Of a stretch of DNA of 64,000 nucleotides, positions 12,201 through 25,881 are shown one piece after another. Position 1 is the first letter of the stretch, and the number at the start of each line of letters is the position of its first letter. The notes under the pieces were generated by a model. That model was not told where the DNA came from. It did not search any database and saw only the letters and a list, made by a program, of their open reading frames with translations. Origin of the DNA: Prunella strophiata (Eukaryota; Chordata; Aves; Passeriformes; Prunellidae); assembly GCA_036583965.1 (NCBI GenBank), contig JAZBQD010000030.1, forward strand, positions 56,483,551 to 56,547,550. Reading direction: 5' to 3'. A program made the translations under genes and the position numbers.

Positions 12201-15200
12201 GTTTGAATACAATTTCAGGATCAGTCCCCTACTATACCAGTGCAGTGATGGTTCATTATACAAATATGCTTGTGACACAGAATGTTGTCCTTTGTGGCTG
12301 AAGCAGAGCTAATCCAATTAATTTGCTCATGAAAGACAAGCTGGTTTTAAAACAGGGTCTAGCACAAAGAGGAAAGGACAGTTTTTTATTAACTTTCTCC
12401 CTTGTCTCAAGACATATTTATTGCTTTCTGCTCAAGCAGAAATAATAAAAACCTAAGAGTACAACCACTTGCATGAAAAATCTTTCAGCTCTTGTGCATG
12501 TAAATAGATTGGACTTTTGATTGAAAGTACTCTATGCATTTCTTAAGGCTTAAACTTTAAAATGCCTTAATTTGGAAAGATACCAGTATGTGCAAAAGAG
12601 TGACTTTCATAATACATGGCAGCAACATTATTAATTAAAGCAGAGGACACTGCAAGGATATGTCAAAGCAAAATAACCTTAAACTAGCAGAAACAGACTG
12701 AGCTATAGGTCAATTTTATTGTGTTATAGAGCAGACACTGCTTTTCACATTGTGTTTCCAGAGATACCAGTGAGATACTCAAGGCAGGTTTTTGCTAAAG
12801 AGAGAGCCCATCTAAAAAGCCTCAGTAGTCACATATAGAAATTATGTGATGGATCAAGGATATTTTCTCTTACTCCATTATAAACACTCTTACCAGTGAT
12901 GATGGCCTTTATGTGTCTCTGAAATAAAAGTTGAACCCAGCAAAATGGAGTAAAAGGGTGAGTGTACATTTACACGGCACAGAGACAGCATGTATTAGCA
13001 ATTGCTTCTGCTGGGAGAGCCATGAAGTTGAGCTGCAAGCTCGCAGTCATGGAAGATACTCCCTTTCTGGGTGCTGAGCATGTACTCTGACTGGGCTGAA
13101 AACCTCCAGGAGGATGCTGTAGGTGAAAGTGCTTTTTCTTGGTCCTAAAAATAAAGACATGTTGGTCTGAGTGTCTGGCAGAAATTTCTTTCCCCTTGTG
13201 TTATGACACTAATAGTCATTAGCTGGTTTAAAAAGCTTTAGCTACTCTAGCAAGGTAGGAGACAGCAAGATAGCTGCCTAAGTATATACCAGTTCAGGAG
13301 TTGGGGTAGTATTCCCAAAATATTATTGCATTCAGAGAAGGGGTCATGCTCAGACAGTTTTATTGTCTGTCTAAAACAGCTGCTTTGAGAAGTATTTGTC
13401 CAGCTATGAGCAAACTGGCTTCTCTAAGACTTGTCCTCCTTGACCTTTATATACTGCAGCTATAAACAGGACAGAGCTTCACCTGGCTTTATTTGCCATG
13501 GGCACACTGATGCTCAAATACTTAGAAAGCTTTCATCAGGCAGAATCTGCACTTTTGTTGAGAACAAATTTCTGTCACACAAACAGGCTGTCCTGAGTTG
13601 TTCTGGGGCACCAACTCATGATGCAGTCCAGTCTGGAATGGTGCTAATTAGCAGCTGCTGTAAACATAGATTGGCTGATATATGGCTTTCAGGGAGAGTG
13701 TATGCAAACCCACAGTGTAACCTGAAGTATGCAAGATTCTGCTGTCTGGACTATGATGTGGATCATGTTGCTTTCTTATGATGAGCTTTTGACCTGTATC
13801 AGGTACATTAAGTAGATATCATCAAAGATAATCCAGTTGTAACACTCCTGTAGACTACTATGTGAATAGCCCAAATCTTCTTGATTTGGAGATAATAACA
13901 GAAAAATAAAACCCTAGAGATCATTAGATTGCCTATATATGGGCATGATACTCTGATTTAGAAAATAAAAGTAAACAGGTTAACATTCTCACAATAAAAT
14001 GATGATTTAATCTGTCTGTGGAATATATGAAAGTATTTACATGTTTTCACAAGTCATAACCAGAAACATGGCAACAATGTGGAAGCTGAGGGATGGAGAG
14101 ACACAAGCCTCTGACTTGTCTCTGCAATGGTGCCACTTTTACTTGATGACTGATTGAGAAGACTGGAACATCAGAAGTTGCTCACCTATTACAGGTGGGC
14201 ACAGCTACACATCTTGTAGGGGGCCACCTCTTGTGGGGACCTCTTCTAGACCTGTGCATATTTTCCCTTGCTTGGCTGAGCTCAGTGTGTTTTCGATGAA
14301 GTGCACAGAAGCGACAATTCTGTACACACTGTGAAAAATGTTTATCCAACCCTGCAGCAGCCCTGTGTAGACTCAGTCGTGCACGTGATTATTTCCCCCT
14401 TGTGCTCTGACCTGTGTCACTTGCTTTTCACTTGCACTGCTGGCTGAGGGTCGTCAGCCACAGGTGACTGGACATTCATTTTCTCAGTGCCTCAACAGCA
14501 ACAAACTTGTCCAAATTACACAGCAACCCATTTTCCTACAAATATGTCCCCTTCTCTCCTTCTGTGGCCAGGCTGTGCTTAAAGTTATTCCCTCTGCTAC
14601 TAGCCTTGTTTAGAAATGCAGAGATGAATACTGAGGTGTAAAAAGTTGAGAAATGTTTAAAGGGTTATCCTGGTATACCTCATCAGCATTAGTGAAGTAA
14701 TCTTATTTTATATGTCAAGAAAGATACATTCCTCTTGGTTCATTGTAGGCATCCTTTTTCTCTCTTTTTATTTTTTCAATCTATAGCAACATCTTAGATC
14801 ACTCATGTACATATTTTTGTAAATACTTTTCACTGGATCTACAAGTTTGGGTGGAGTGAAGAATATATTTTACAGGAGGTAGGGCTTTCAAGTAACAGAA
14901 ATTCCACCATATTGCAAAATAAATTCTTCTACCAATTGATAGCTTTATTGTTAAAAAATCACTTATTACTGTTCTAAATTTGTCTGGATTAACTTCTAAA
15001 CAAGTGGAAGATTTTTTCATCATTGTTTGCTAGCCAGAAATTTTCCCTGACATGCACAGTGATCAAACCAACCCATAATGTTTCCCATGTACATTAACAG
15101 GACTCAAGTCTAGGCTTCTAGGAAAAGTGAAATTTTTCCAGATCTTAGGCAGCTATTTTACATCTTCACTAAATATTTCCAATTTATAAACATCCTATTT

Positions 15201-15221
15201 TGCAGCCAACATAATTTTATC
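9246..15221. other. Long single-copy non-coding stretch
   Basis: Nearly 6 kb without a recognisable transposon or gene. It includes a textbook-looking pyrimidine tract plus AG at about 9642-9667 with no coding frame after it. A purine-rich run lies at about 10783-10806. A 116-codon plus-strand frame at 13431-13781 starts at TTG and has no recognisable homology. In a bird genome a stretch this free of CR1 may contain conserved non-coding elements, but that cannot be judged without an alignment. Confidence 0.5.
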
Positions 15222-15223
15222 TT

Positions 15224-15246
<23 letters not shown>
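15222..15246. repeat. T homopolymer, 25 bases
   Basis: A pure run of T in AT-rich context. No transposon body lies beside it whose tail this could be. Confidence 0.93.
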
Positions 15247-15257
<11 letters not shown>

Positions 15258-18200
15258 AATATTATTATTGGTTCTATACAGTCGAATAAATAATTTTTAC
15301 TCCTTTATTTAATTTCTGAATATCCTTGGCTGATCATTTCCAAATACAGCTTGGCTTTTTTTTTTTTTTCCAAACCAGGAGGTCATGTTGGAAACTGTCT
15401 ATTTATCACTTCAAAACCAGCACTTTTTCAAAACCATTCCTTCCTTCAACTCTGAAAATTCCATTTTCACAGATGCTTGTCCTTAAATTCAATTGTTTTA
15501 GAAAGCATGATGCTCAGATGGTCTCATCTTGCTAAGTGAACTTGATTGCTCTGTCAAACTGACCTGTCCTTATCCTAATTTACCACTTTACTGGTTTTGT
15601 GTAATCTGTAGACCTTACCATTAATGATATTTTCTTCCAGATCATTGATAACAATATTGATTAGTGTGGAGGCAAGAGGAGATCATGGTGAGATGTGACT
15701 AAAAATATTCCTATTAGGTGATGGTTATCAGCCAGTTTTAATTCATTGAATATATACGACAATGATTTTTTTTTTGTAATATATCAAATTTATTATTCAG
15801 AACATGATGAACTTCTGGGTCAAATTATGTACTCTTAGATGACTTTGTCATATTTGAAATCTCAAAAGAACACAGCACCTGTCAGTGAGACCTGTTTCCA
15901 ATTCAGCCCTAGTGGCTAGTGTTGAAGGTAGTAAGATTTCTTTTTTATCCTGCATGTACCGTATATCCACCCATCTATTAGTGCTCCCCAGTATGCCTTT
16001 GTGGGTTATATTTCCAAGAAGCTGATTCTAGCCTGAGATCACTTTCCCTTAGGTGAGTTTTCAGTGATCAAGTTGTAACATGGAACAAAATTTCAAGGGA
16101 GAAATAGAATGTGAGGGGAAAGAAGAACTGGGTAGAAAGGTTACATGACAGTGTATCCAGCATGCTGCCTTATTTTCATTTTGCTCCTTGGTGAGTTGTT
16201 TGCTTGCTTTGTTGTGGGTTTCTTTGGTTGGTGTGAATTTTTTCCCCTGTTAAATGCTTTGTGGCTCCGGTGCTCTGAACTGGGACATTTGTGGCACTTC
16301 AGGATTTTTTTCAATAATTTTTCTAATTCTCAATAGCCCACAAGAGTAGGTACATCAGTACATGTGAATAGTAACCAACTTGCAAGGGAATAATTTTTCT
16401 TGAGGTACTGTGAGCTATATCATAGAGGTTTCATAGCTCAATGAAAACATTCAGTGCCTCTGCATAATTTTACCACCTTCCCACCCCCAATTAGCAATAA
16501 ATATTACAGACTCTTGTAGGTTTTCTTTAGTAAACAATCTATAAGAAAATGGAATTTGAGCAGTATTTTAGGAATTTATTATAGACACTTTATGGTACAA
16601 ACATTAAATTTTAAAGAAGTTTTCTTCCCCCCCCCAGCCCTCCAGCTCTTAATAATCTGGCCCCAAATACCACCTCAAAATGACATTTCTGGCTTAGGAA
16701 AGCCAAGAGCCACATATTGCTGGAGGCTGAGAAAGCATCATTGTATGCTTGACCCATTTTATTTCTTTCTGTTGACATCTGTTACTGGCCATTGTTGGAG
16801 ATGAACTGTTGGGTATTTGGTTTAACCCAGTTTATTGTCCTAGTGGTCTACATTTCTCCAATAATTAATACATATTCTTTAGGGGTACTAACATGTTAAC
16901 TTTCTTCAACTTGGCTGCACAAGTTTTTAAACCCTGACCATTCAGGCTAAGCATAACACTGTGGCACTAAGCTAAATGGCTGCATGTTGCATGTATTCCC
17001 TTTCTCTATTGCTACAAATGCAGTGTTCATTAAATATGGAAATACCCTACTTATATTGTATGATTCAGAAATCCATCTAACCTCAAATATACTCAAAATC
17101 TCTTCATAATTCTGCCATGCAGAATAGCTGTCATTTTTTCCGTATATATATATGTTCAGAGAACAACAAAGTAGTTTTGGGATAAAAAGAACATACGAGG
17201 TAGAAAAAAATTATAGAAGATGTTATTTTATATTAATGGAAGGTATCATTAGCTTGCATGTTTCTTAGAATGCAACCTGAATAAAACTCATCCTGTCGAG
17301 TTAAAAGCAGTAATATTTATTATACTGCTTTTGCCATCCTTCAAGATCTATGATTTTGTTCAGTTTAAATTACTTGCTGGTGGATGTGTATATGAGTGCA
17401 ATGATACCTCTAGGGCCATGGTTTTAGGACACTTCCATGTGTCACCTAGTGAGACAATTGCCATGAAATTCAAGTCAACAAAAAACAGACTTTGAGAAAA
17501 TTCAGCTGAAGAAAAGCTTCAATTTGGCTATTTAATTTTTTTGTTTTCAGTAGCAGTAAACCCATCTGGTACAGTTCACTGTTCTTGTGCCACAGCCATC
17601 TGAAAACTGAAGCAAATTTAGTATAAGTTAAATGGATCTATAATTTAATAGAACAAATATTGTAAATTCTATTTTCTACATCACTTGATTGGAGATATGC
17701 AAGCCATCAAGATACAAACACACTCAGAAGGAAAAACCACCAAATCAATAGAGCACACTTTAGAGGAAATGTAGCAGAGTCACTATCTCATAGTCCTTTG
17801 CAGCCCATACTATTGGACTATAATAATACCTTTATAACCCAGGCATACTGATGTAAGAGTGCAACATTGCCATGGATCTGTAAGTACCCAGGTGTGGGCA
17901 CTGACAAAAAGAGAAATCTTAACACAGCAGTGGAAACCACAGTCATGCAGTGAAATTGCTTTGTCAGTAATTTTGACTGTTCCCTTTAGAGAAAGGAACA
18001 TGTTATATTCATTCTTTCCACTTTCTCTCAAAATATTTTTCAGTATGCTGCTTAGGAATCAAAATATGTACAGTTTCTACACTCTACCTTCAAAAGCCAG
18101 AGTGTAAAATGCAGCTGGACAATCAAACCTTCCTCTCATGCTCTCTGAAAGTTCCAGCAGAACGATTTCTTTACAATGTAAGGATGTGGTTTATGCCTCT

Positions 18201-18883
18201 ACTCTCCTACTTTGCAACAGCAAGCATGCTGTGCTGTCATGCAGACTGTAATCTATACAAAATTCTATGTTTTCATATTGATAACTGAGGTACCTGTTTA
18301 CTTCAAGCTTAGAAGGTAGCAAAATAAACAATAGAAGTTCATGAATATAAAAGATTGCACACAGGCTTATTTTCCTTCCTAGAAGCCTCATACAGAGTTA
18401 AAAGTGTGGCAGCCTGGCAGGAGGACAAGAATTTTTAGCTGTGCTTAATCTAATTAAAGCCAGTCAGACACAGACATGAGGTGGCTGTCCTGCAAATTGT
18501 TATGAACATCAATAATTACAGAATTGTATATGAATATATGTCTGTGTTTGTGTCAAACCTACAAGCTGCTTCACTGAAACCAATGTGGATCTATTCATAT
18601 GACTAAGGTTCAGCTCTGCAGGTCCAGGGAGGAAGAATTGTGCTGTATCTTTTATTGATGGAAACTGTGAGACATCTTTGTAATTTTAAAATAGCCTTTG
18701 GAAGAAAAGCAGAATCTATCACTAGCCAATACCAAATTTCTTTTCTACTTTCTTTTTTTCTTTTCTTTCAATCTTTCCCTCATCTCCGAGGCAGCAGGAG
18801 AAATCTTAATTTGGTAAACCACAAAAAAGAATATTTAGAATCTGGACACAGAGGTTATGTCCTGCTTCTGTACCCATTGCAGA
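15247..18883. other. Non-coding unique sequence
   Basis: AT-rich sequence with no recognised element. It contains a 10-bp-arm inverted repeat at 17303-17332 and a short (TA)n near 17143-17153. A pyrimidine-rich tract (about 18742-18787) lies roughly 100 bases left of the following CR1 copy. Open frames up to 82 codons look random. Confidence 0.5.
17303..17332. repeat. Inverted repeat, 10-bp arms
   Basis: AAAAGCAGTA and its reverse complement TACTGCTTTT enclose a 10-base AT-only loop. It could fold as a hairpin in either strand. No function is implied by context. Confidence 0.8.
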
Positions 18884-19436
18884 ATGGATCAGGTTGGAAG
18901 GAACCACAGGAGGTCATCCGGTCCAACCTCCTTGTTCAAGCAGGACCATCCCAGAGCACATGGCATGGGATTGTAGCCAGATAGTTCCTGAATATCTCCA
19001 GTGAGAGAGACTCCTCAACCTCTCTGGGAAGTTTTTTTTTCAGTGCATGGTCATCTGCACAGTGAAGAAATTCCTCCTCATACTCAGATGGAACTTCCTG
19101 TGCATCAGTTTCTACCCATTGCCTCTTGTCCTACTGCTTGGCACCACCAAAATAAACTTGGCTTCAGCCTCTTGGCACCCTGCCTTCAGATACTGCTAGA
19201 CATTGATAAGATCCCCTCTCAGTCATCTCTTCTTGATGCTGAACAAGCCCAGCCTTTCCTCATGGGAGAGATGTTCCAGTCCCTGATTCATCTCTGTAGC
19301 CTTACACCAGACCTGCTTCAGGAGCTCCATGTACTGAGGAGCACAGAACTGGATGCAGAGCTCCAGATGTGGCCTCAGCAGGGCTGAGTAGAGGGGCAGA
19401 ATTCCCTCCCTCAGCCTGCTGGCAATGATCTTCCTA
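18884..19436 (-). mobile_element. CR1 LINE, 5'-truncated 3' end
   Basis: About 550 bases recognisable as an avian CR1 retrotransposon read on the minus strand. Starting at about 19436, the minus strand encodes the C-terminal reverse-transcriptase blocks (P-L-Y-S-A-L-L-R-P-H-L-E followed by a Q-F-C-A-P-Q-Y segment). The sequence then runs through the family's 3' region, which ends near 18884 with a variant of the usual CR1 terminus. Internal stops and a run of nine T inside it show it is inactive. 5' truncation is the norm for CR1. The two plus-strand open frames overlying it (18640-18984 and 19001-19387) are antisense shadows. Subfamily not assigned. Confidence 0.93.
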
Positions 19437-21667
19437 AAAGAAGAAATTCTTATTCATGGCTCAGAAAAGAAAGAAATACTTTGTCAAAAATTTTACTTCA
19501 AAGTCAAATAGAAAGAAAAAAATCAAGAGATTCTGGTTACGCTGCAAAAGGAAACTTGGCTCCCTCTGACTGGTAGGCCAGTGTCTGTTGCTCTCAAAGG
19601 CATGGCTTCTTTTAAACTAAGCAATGATTTTGTAGTCAAAAAACTATAATAAATAAAAAAAATAAAAATTAACCCTCCTTTAGCTTAAGGACTCTGAGAT
19701 TCTTTTCTTCACATATTTTGGGTTTTTTTTTTTTTTTTTGCCTTTGGAACATCGCTTCCTTGCTTGCAGAGTAGCTCAACTTTGTCTAGAAAAGAGATAG
19801 AAACTAGTTTTGTATGTAGAAGTACCTTACATATCATGCAGAGTTTCAACACTCTTTAATAAAAAAGCTTAAATAAACCTGTCTTACTTTTAAGACAAGT
19901 TTTGCAGTGAAAAACAGTGGTCTTCTATGTGTCTGGGTGGTTTTACTTTCCTTTTGGTTCTCAGTGTGTGCTTCCTTCTCAAAAATATTATGATGTTAAA
20001 TTTACTTTGTAATCAGCTATAAAAGTATGCTATTACTGAGCAGAAAGAACAATCCCAGAAATGAAAATTTTAAACTGTAAGTGGTAATGTTTGCTTTGAG
20101 TTGCAGTAAGTCACTTGTGGGAGAAAAAAAAATCTGAGCTCTATGTCAAATTCTGACATTAACAATTAATAAGCTAATCATAAACCACATAATAGCTACA
20201 AGTTAATAATTTTAAATTATAATTTTTAAATTAATCCAAAGATTGTTTAGCTGTTTGCATAATGTGTATCTAATCTCTTAGGAACCTGGTTCCTGACCAT
20301 GCCATGCTAAAGTGTTATATTTAGTAATCAGAATTACAATGAAATCCAACAATTTATCTTGTGTTTCAAATAAGAGCTCCAGTTGCTTAGTGGTCAAATG
20401 CAAAGTTTGAGATTTTATCTTTTCAACAGCCTTTTGCTGAAAGAGTCAAACTCATATATGACTAGAATGAAGGCTAGATAGATACTGCTCCCAGGCAAAA
20501 GAGAAGGCAAAAGAGAAAGAAAATAGCAGAAGAAAACAGAGCCCCAGTATTGCAAAGGCTTACATGAGAATCCAAATAAAGATACAAAACATCTGGGCTT
20601 AGATCACTTTCAGAGACAATTGTAGAACTTGAGTGGTTTTATGGGTTCTCTGTTATTCTCTTACTCTTGAAGAGTGGTATCACTAGTGAATGGTGCCACT
20701 TTTTGCATAAAAGTGTTCTTGAATAATCAGGTTTTGCCGTTTCACCAGTAAGGATTTGTAAAAAGAAATGATACTAAAACTTGCAGTGTTTCCACAGAGC
20801 TTCAGTCACCTCTAAGCTTAACTGAAAACTAAGAGACAAAGCACCTCTGAGAACATAGTCTTACAATCCAGAATTGGAAACAAATACTAAAATATCAAAT
20901 TTCTTGAACATTTCTGACAAGTTTAGCCCGTTATTTAAACATTAATAACACAATATGAAAGGCAAAGGGGTTTTTTTTGTTGGTTTAGTGTGTTTTTTTT
21001 TTTTTTAATTTTTTTTTTTATTATTAATCTCCATTTATCTGCTATACTGAAAGATTTAAAACAAGGGAGCAACAAGCAGTGCCTGAAGACATATTCCAAA
21101 GTAGTTTCCATTTACTTAAATGGGACTTGGTGGAATTTAGAACTTCTTAAAGTCAGACTATTTCATTAGTATGATACCATGGTTCTATGAACCCAAATTT
21201 AAACTTGCACTTATGAAAGTGTTGTCTCAGATACTAAGTTTGCATTTTAAGTTATTTCTGTGAGTTAAGAAGATTAAAGTAGTTAGACAGCATATGTCTT
21301 TCTCACCAAGAAGCTAGGCTAAGCAATCTTTTAAGGTTTTTCCTAAAGGAGAAATGTTTTGGATGTTTTTTCCTTTAACAAATGGTCACATATGAGAATT
21401 TAGTTAACTGAAGAGTTACCAACAATTTTAGACCTTTATGTCTCTACATCTTAGTGCAAAACATTTTACTTAACTTGAAAGGAGAATTAGTAGGCAGTGA
21501 TGTTGCAAGATAGAGATGTAGTCTAATTCCACTATAGGATGTTTTTGTTTTTATCACCATCTTTGGAACAAAGGGTAGAACTTCCTAACTTGTTTGTGGT
21601 TTTTTTGAGAAGATTTAAATGGCTGACTTAAATCCTATAAGTTCTGTTATTTTTTCCTTTACTTATC

Positions 21668-21671
<4 letters not shown>
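19437..21671. other. Non-coding AT-rich sequence with T-rich tracts
   Basis: Unique sequence with a 17-base T run at 19723-19739 and a T-rich low-complexity stretch at about 20971-21026. Nothing gene-like was seen. Confidence 0.55.

Positions 21672-21709
<38 letters not shown>
21672..21709. repeat. T homopolymer, 38 bases
   Basis: A pure T run, long for a bird genome, where poly(A)-tailed LINEs and SINEs are scarce. Neither flank shows a retrocopy or transposon body, so it is more likely slippage expansion than a tail. The exact length is the kind of detail that sequencing or assembly often gets wrong. Confidence 0.9.
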
Positions 21710-21712
<3 letters not shown>

Positions 21713-23204
21713 GGTAGCTTTCGCATATTCAACACTGCATAAAAGACCTATTTGTAATTATGTGTAACCTTTGTAAAGCCTCTGGGTAAGGTCTACTCAT
21801 TAATCTTTAACCTGACTAGCCTTGGGGGTGGTGAAATTGGTGCAGCCATGTATTAGAGTCTCAGAGACCACAGGCTAGAGGTACAAAAGGGATAATTAAG
21901 CAATAGTATGAAAGTGAACAAAACTAAAGGGCTAGGATGATATTATGGTACATATCAGACAGTAGTAAGGACAAGGGAATACAAATTGCTATGGATAAAA
22001 ATCAAAAAATAAAGGAGGCAGTGCCTTTTCAAAACAAAACCAATTTAATGTTTTCATTTCTTAGTCAAGCACAGATAGCCTTCACTAAATTAGGCCTCAA
22101 ACATTGTAGTAATCATACAGCACAGACACAGGGTTAGTTTTAATAGTGAGCCCCTATTTATCTTTTGTTTGTTTAATGAACAAGCTGCCTCACAGTAACT
22201 GTAAAAGGTGCAAGTTATAATATCTCAGTATGTCTCAGCAGAACATAACACCTGGACAAGTGTCAAGCTGTAACTAAGGGAAAAATCCTGCCCCTGGCTA
22301 CCAGTCTGTGAAGAACACCTGGCTGCTGGGCAGCTGCTCTGTGCTGATCCTGGCCCTCTGTGGGCTCACAATGTAGGTGATCGTCAAGGGTCTGATATGT
22401 GAGGCATTTTTGGGAAAGGAGACAGGGCCAGTATTCAAAACACTAGCTCTGATGAGGCTTTATGGCTTTTCCAATGCCTTGGTAGGGAATTCTTTGAAAT
22501 TGTGAAAGCTATTCTCTTTGCTGTTCCTAAAGGACAAGGTCCTGTCATCTTTTTGACTGCATGTTAAGAAAACTACCTAATTTTAAACTCATTAATTATT
22601 TCATTAAATACAGGTTTCATTGAGTACAGGTCTCTCCATTTGATTAGACACTTGCCTTGGCATCTTTCTCAGTCTGATCTCCTCTGACCAGTCTCTAAAG
22701 TGCTGGCATTAAGTGGTGATTTTTTCCCAGTTGCCTATAAAAATCCTCATTGTTCTGTTGAGATATTTAGACTTGGCTTCAAGGACTGGGTTTCCGTTAA
22801 AGAAAATTTCATTTTATGCTTCTGTAATCCTTCAGTGTGTTACTGAATACAGCAAGACTGTCATGCATTTGTAAATTGATAATATTATAACCAGTAAATT
22901 ATAATCTTCTGCACTGGGTAAGGATGGTGTAGGATAAAAAACCCAAGCATTATCAACTTTTGGGTTTTTATATCAACGTTCACAACAAGTGATGATTACT
23001 TCCCAGATGGGTAAAGCTATTTTTATCAAGAGGTTATATGAGAACCTCATATTTCATCATAAATAAAAATTAATTTTAAAAGAGTTATCCTTTACATTTG
23101 AAAAGAGCTAGCCTTTATGTTTTTATAAAAGTGAGGCAGCTGCTCAGAAGACCCAGCATGGCCATCTGTACCTCTGCCCCTGCAGAGGAAAAGTCACCAT
23201 GATG
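21710..23204. other. Non-coding unique sequence
   Basis: AT-rich with a GC-richer patch at about 22270-22390. Only short open frames occur, up to 66 codons. No element recognised. Confidence 0.5.
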
Positions 23205-23512
23205 GGCATGTAGTGATAGGACAAGGGGGAATGGCTTTAAATCGACAGAGGGTAGGTTCAGATTGGATGTTAGGAAAAAATTCTTTGCTGTGAGGGTGGT
23301 GTCACAGGTCACATTGTCACAGGTCACATTGTCACAGGTTACATTGTCACAGGTTGCCCAAAGAAGTTGTGGATGCCCCATCCCTCAGAGTGGCAGGTTG
23401 TTTGGTTTAAGGGCAAGTTGAATGGAGCTCTGAGCAATCTGGCCTACTGGAACTGGATGATCTTTAGGATCCCTTCCAACCCAAACCATTCTATGGTTCT
23501 ATGATTCCACGA
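23205..23512 (+). mobile_element. CR1 LINE 3' end with an internal minisatellite
   Basis: The last 300 or so bases of a CR1 element in forward orientation: coding remnant of the C-terminus, then the 3' region, finishing in the characteristic CR1 terminus near 23500 (repeated ATTCTATG/TTCTATG-like octamers). At 23301-23345 the element's CAC-AGG-T segment has been amplified into three tandem 15-bp units, followed by a partial fourth that returns to the normal CR1 sequence. The amplification happened within the element or after its insertion. The 88-codon minus-strand frame showing C-D-N-V-T repeats is a product of this array. Confidence 0.93.
23301..23355. repeat. 15-bp tandem repeat inside CR1
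   Basis: Unit GTCACAGGTCACATT occurs exactly twice (23301-23315 and 23316-23330), then once with one substitution (23331-23345), then as a partial copy. See the host CR1 entry. Confidence 0.93.
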
Positions 23513-25869
23513 TCTCCAGCATACTGGAGTTGTAATTTTGAGAGTCCTTGTTTAAGGAAGGTCATATGCTCAGTGAGGTAGAGGCCTATTAGGAACTAAT
23601 TCTATATTTGAATATGCATCTAGGTGACATTAACTTTTGAAAGTTGATGTATATCAGGAATTTTATTTTAAATTCCCAATGAAGGTAAAATACTTAGACT
23701 CTAAAGAAGAAAAATTGTAAAAGGGAATGTGTTCCTGCTGTACCTCTCTATGTGTTTATCTAGCTAATTATGTAAGTATGGGAAAGTAGAAAAAGGTTTG
23801 GAAAAAAAATAAAGAAGAAAATAATCATAGTGTTGAAAAGAATGCATTTTCATTTGCCTTTCTCAAGGGCAAATACTATAATTGCAAATATAACTAAAGT
23901 TCCTTTTAAAAAATTCAACAGAAATGTTAATGAGCTGGTAGAAGGAGACTTCACCAGTTTGGATAGGATGGCCTGAAACACAGTGTGGAAACAGTCAGCT
24001 TTGCACAAAGAGTACATAGAAAATCTAATAAATCACACACGCCAGTTTGACAATGGTAGCAAAAAATAATGGCTTAACATTTTGAATTATTTTCTTTCTG
24101 CTTTACTTCTTGAAAGAGGCCTAACTGACTGCAGTCACAAGACTGGGTACCAAGTACTACCTTCTTTGTTAATGGTTAAAATAATGTCTCTGTTTCTTAA
24201 ATAAATGTATAGGTTTTTTTTAAGGCCAGCACCCAATATTTTTAAGATCAAGATCTGAAGTGCATATTAGTGAGGCGCTCTTATTATGACAACTTGATGT
24301 GAAAAAGTAGAGTTATAGGGAAAAAGTAAGATTTTGTGCAATCATTTTGAAAAATTGCATTAAGAATGCAAACCTCAAATACTGAGAAGTAGGCAACTTC
24401 CTTAGTTTTGAATGAACTTCAAAGTTTGTTGAAAGTAGTTACCTTTAAACAGTTAAACCAGAATAAAGCCAATTTACAACATACAGAATCATGCCTTGGC
24501 TTCTGAAAATATCAGTGTAAATAGGAATAGCCCTTCTTCATCTTTCTTCCCTTAACCCAGCACTTTTTATTTCTTAATGAGATAGAGTACATGTGTAGGA
24601 CTTACTTGTAGGATATGCTTATCTCTCTGTCCTTCGGGGCTCCCAAGAGGAACTAAATCAAAGATAATCAAACAAATTCTCGCTAAATTTAACAAATAAC
24701 TAGGAAGCCAGAATAATGGATGCAACCAATATGTGAACTTCAGATATAACTGTAAGACAATTATGGGAAAGAAAAGTAGGTCAGAAAAAATAAGGCAGAA
24801 AATGCTGTGTTTTTAATGCTGTATTTATTAGCTGTCTGGGTCAGCTACTTTATCTCTTTCTAATCATTTGTGTAAATAAGACTAGCAATGTCATATTCTT
24901 TCATTCCTGTGCTACACTGACAATTTTCATTGCTTAATGAGATCGAATGTTTCTGGGTTCTACATATGTATACTCATTCTCCTCAACCCTTCAGGGCATC
25001 TTCCTTCCCTTGATGAAAAAATTGTCAAAGAATAATAAACAGTTTGTAGTGAAATCAGCAAATAAGTATGATATGCATGCAGTGCTGTAAATGTTCAGTT
25101 ATAATAAAGTTATACTTGAAACATGCAACATAGATCACTGCTTGAGGTGCAGAGTGTTACAGATCAGTGCACTGGTCATTTACCCTGTAGTCTACAGTGT
25201 TGGCTACTGTTGGATACAGAATATTGGATTTAATTAATGCTTCTTTATTAACACAGTGATAAATAATGTGTTACCTTAAACAGGAGTAGTCTTTTTATCA
25301 ATATAAACAATTGCTTATATTGATACATGGTTATATTAATAAATGGTTATATTGATAAAAGCTTACAGTGAAGACTTTTAAAATGGACAATATGAAGCAA
25401 AATATAACAGTACTCGCCTCTGCACTTTTCCCACTTCCATGCAAAGCAGTTTACTCATAACTTTCTCATAATTTATTTTCTTGCCTTTCTCAAAGTAGTT
25501 ATCTCACAGATAGAGCAGCTTCTTTGATTCGCAGTCCTAAACAACTGAAAAAACATAAATATCATCCTAAACCAAGAATCTTTTCAAGACTCTGGGGTAA
25601 TGTTCCTAGAACAAGTTAAGGTCAAGATGATGCTTTATTTGCTTGGGGTGGAAGGGAAACAGAAGGCAAAATATTTAGACTCAGAGACAGATGAAAATAA
25701 CACAGAAACCAGTCAAATATCCAGGAGCAGCAAGACTGGAATCACTCAGAGTTGAATATTTCCATGTGGATAGGCATAATATTTAGGAGAAAGTAGAAGA
25801 ACTAATGTCTAAAAGACATGAATATCAGCATTATGGAGATGCTGATATTATCATAGGAATGTTGATAAT
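23513..25869. other. Non-coding AT-rich sequence
   Basis: Unique sequence without recognised elements, except the nested AT-rich inverted/direct repeat at 25293-25361. No open frame of interest. Confidence 0.5.
25293..25361. repeat. AT-rich repeat: one inverted and three direct copies of an 11-mer
   Basis: TTATATTGATA occurs at 25315-25325 and 25347-25357, with a one-mismatch copy at 25331-25341. Its exact reverse complement lies at 25296-25306. The arms allow alternative hairpins. The origin is unknown. Confidence 0.8.
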
Positions 25870-25881
25870 GGGGGGGGGGGG
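25870..25881. repeat. G homopolymer, 12 bases
   Basis: Twelve consecutive G in an AT-rich setting. Long G runs are rarer than A or T runs and are prone to read-length error. Confidence 0.9.

Noticed and set aside
18640..19387. Two plus-strand frames of 114 and 128 codons
   Set aside because: Mostly or wholly antisense of a minus-strand CR1 copy.
23301..23355. CRISPR-like direct repeats
   Set aside because: The 15-bp units are directly adjacent without spacers and lie inside a eukaryotic CR1 element.
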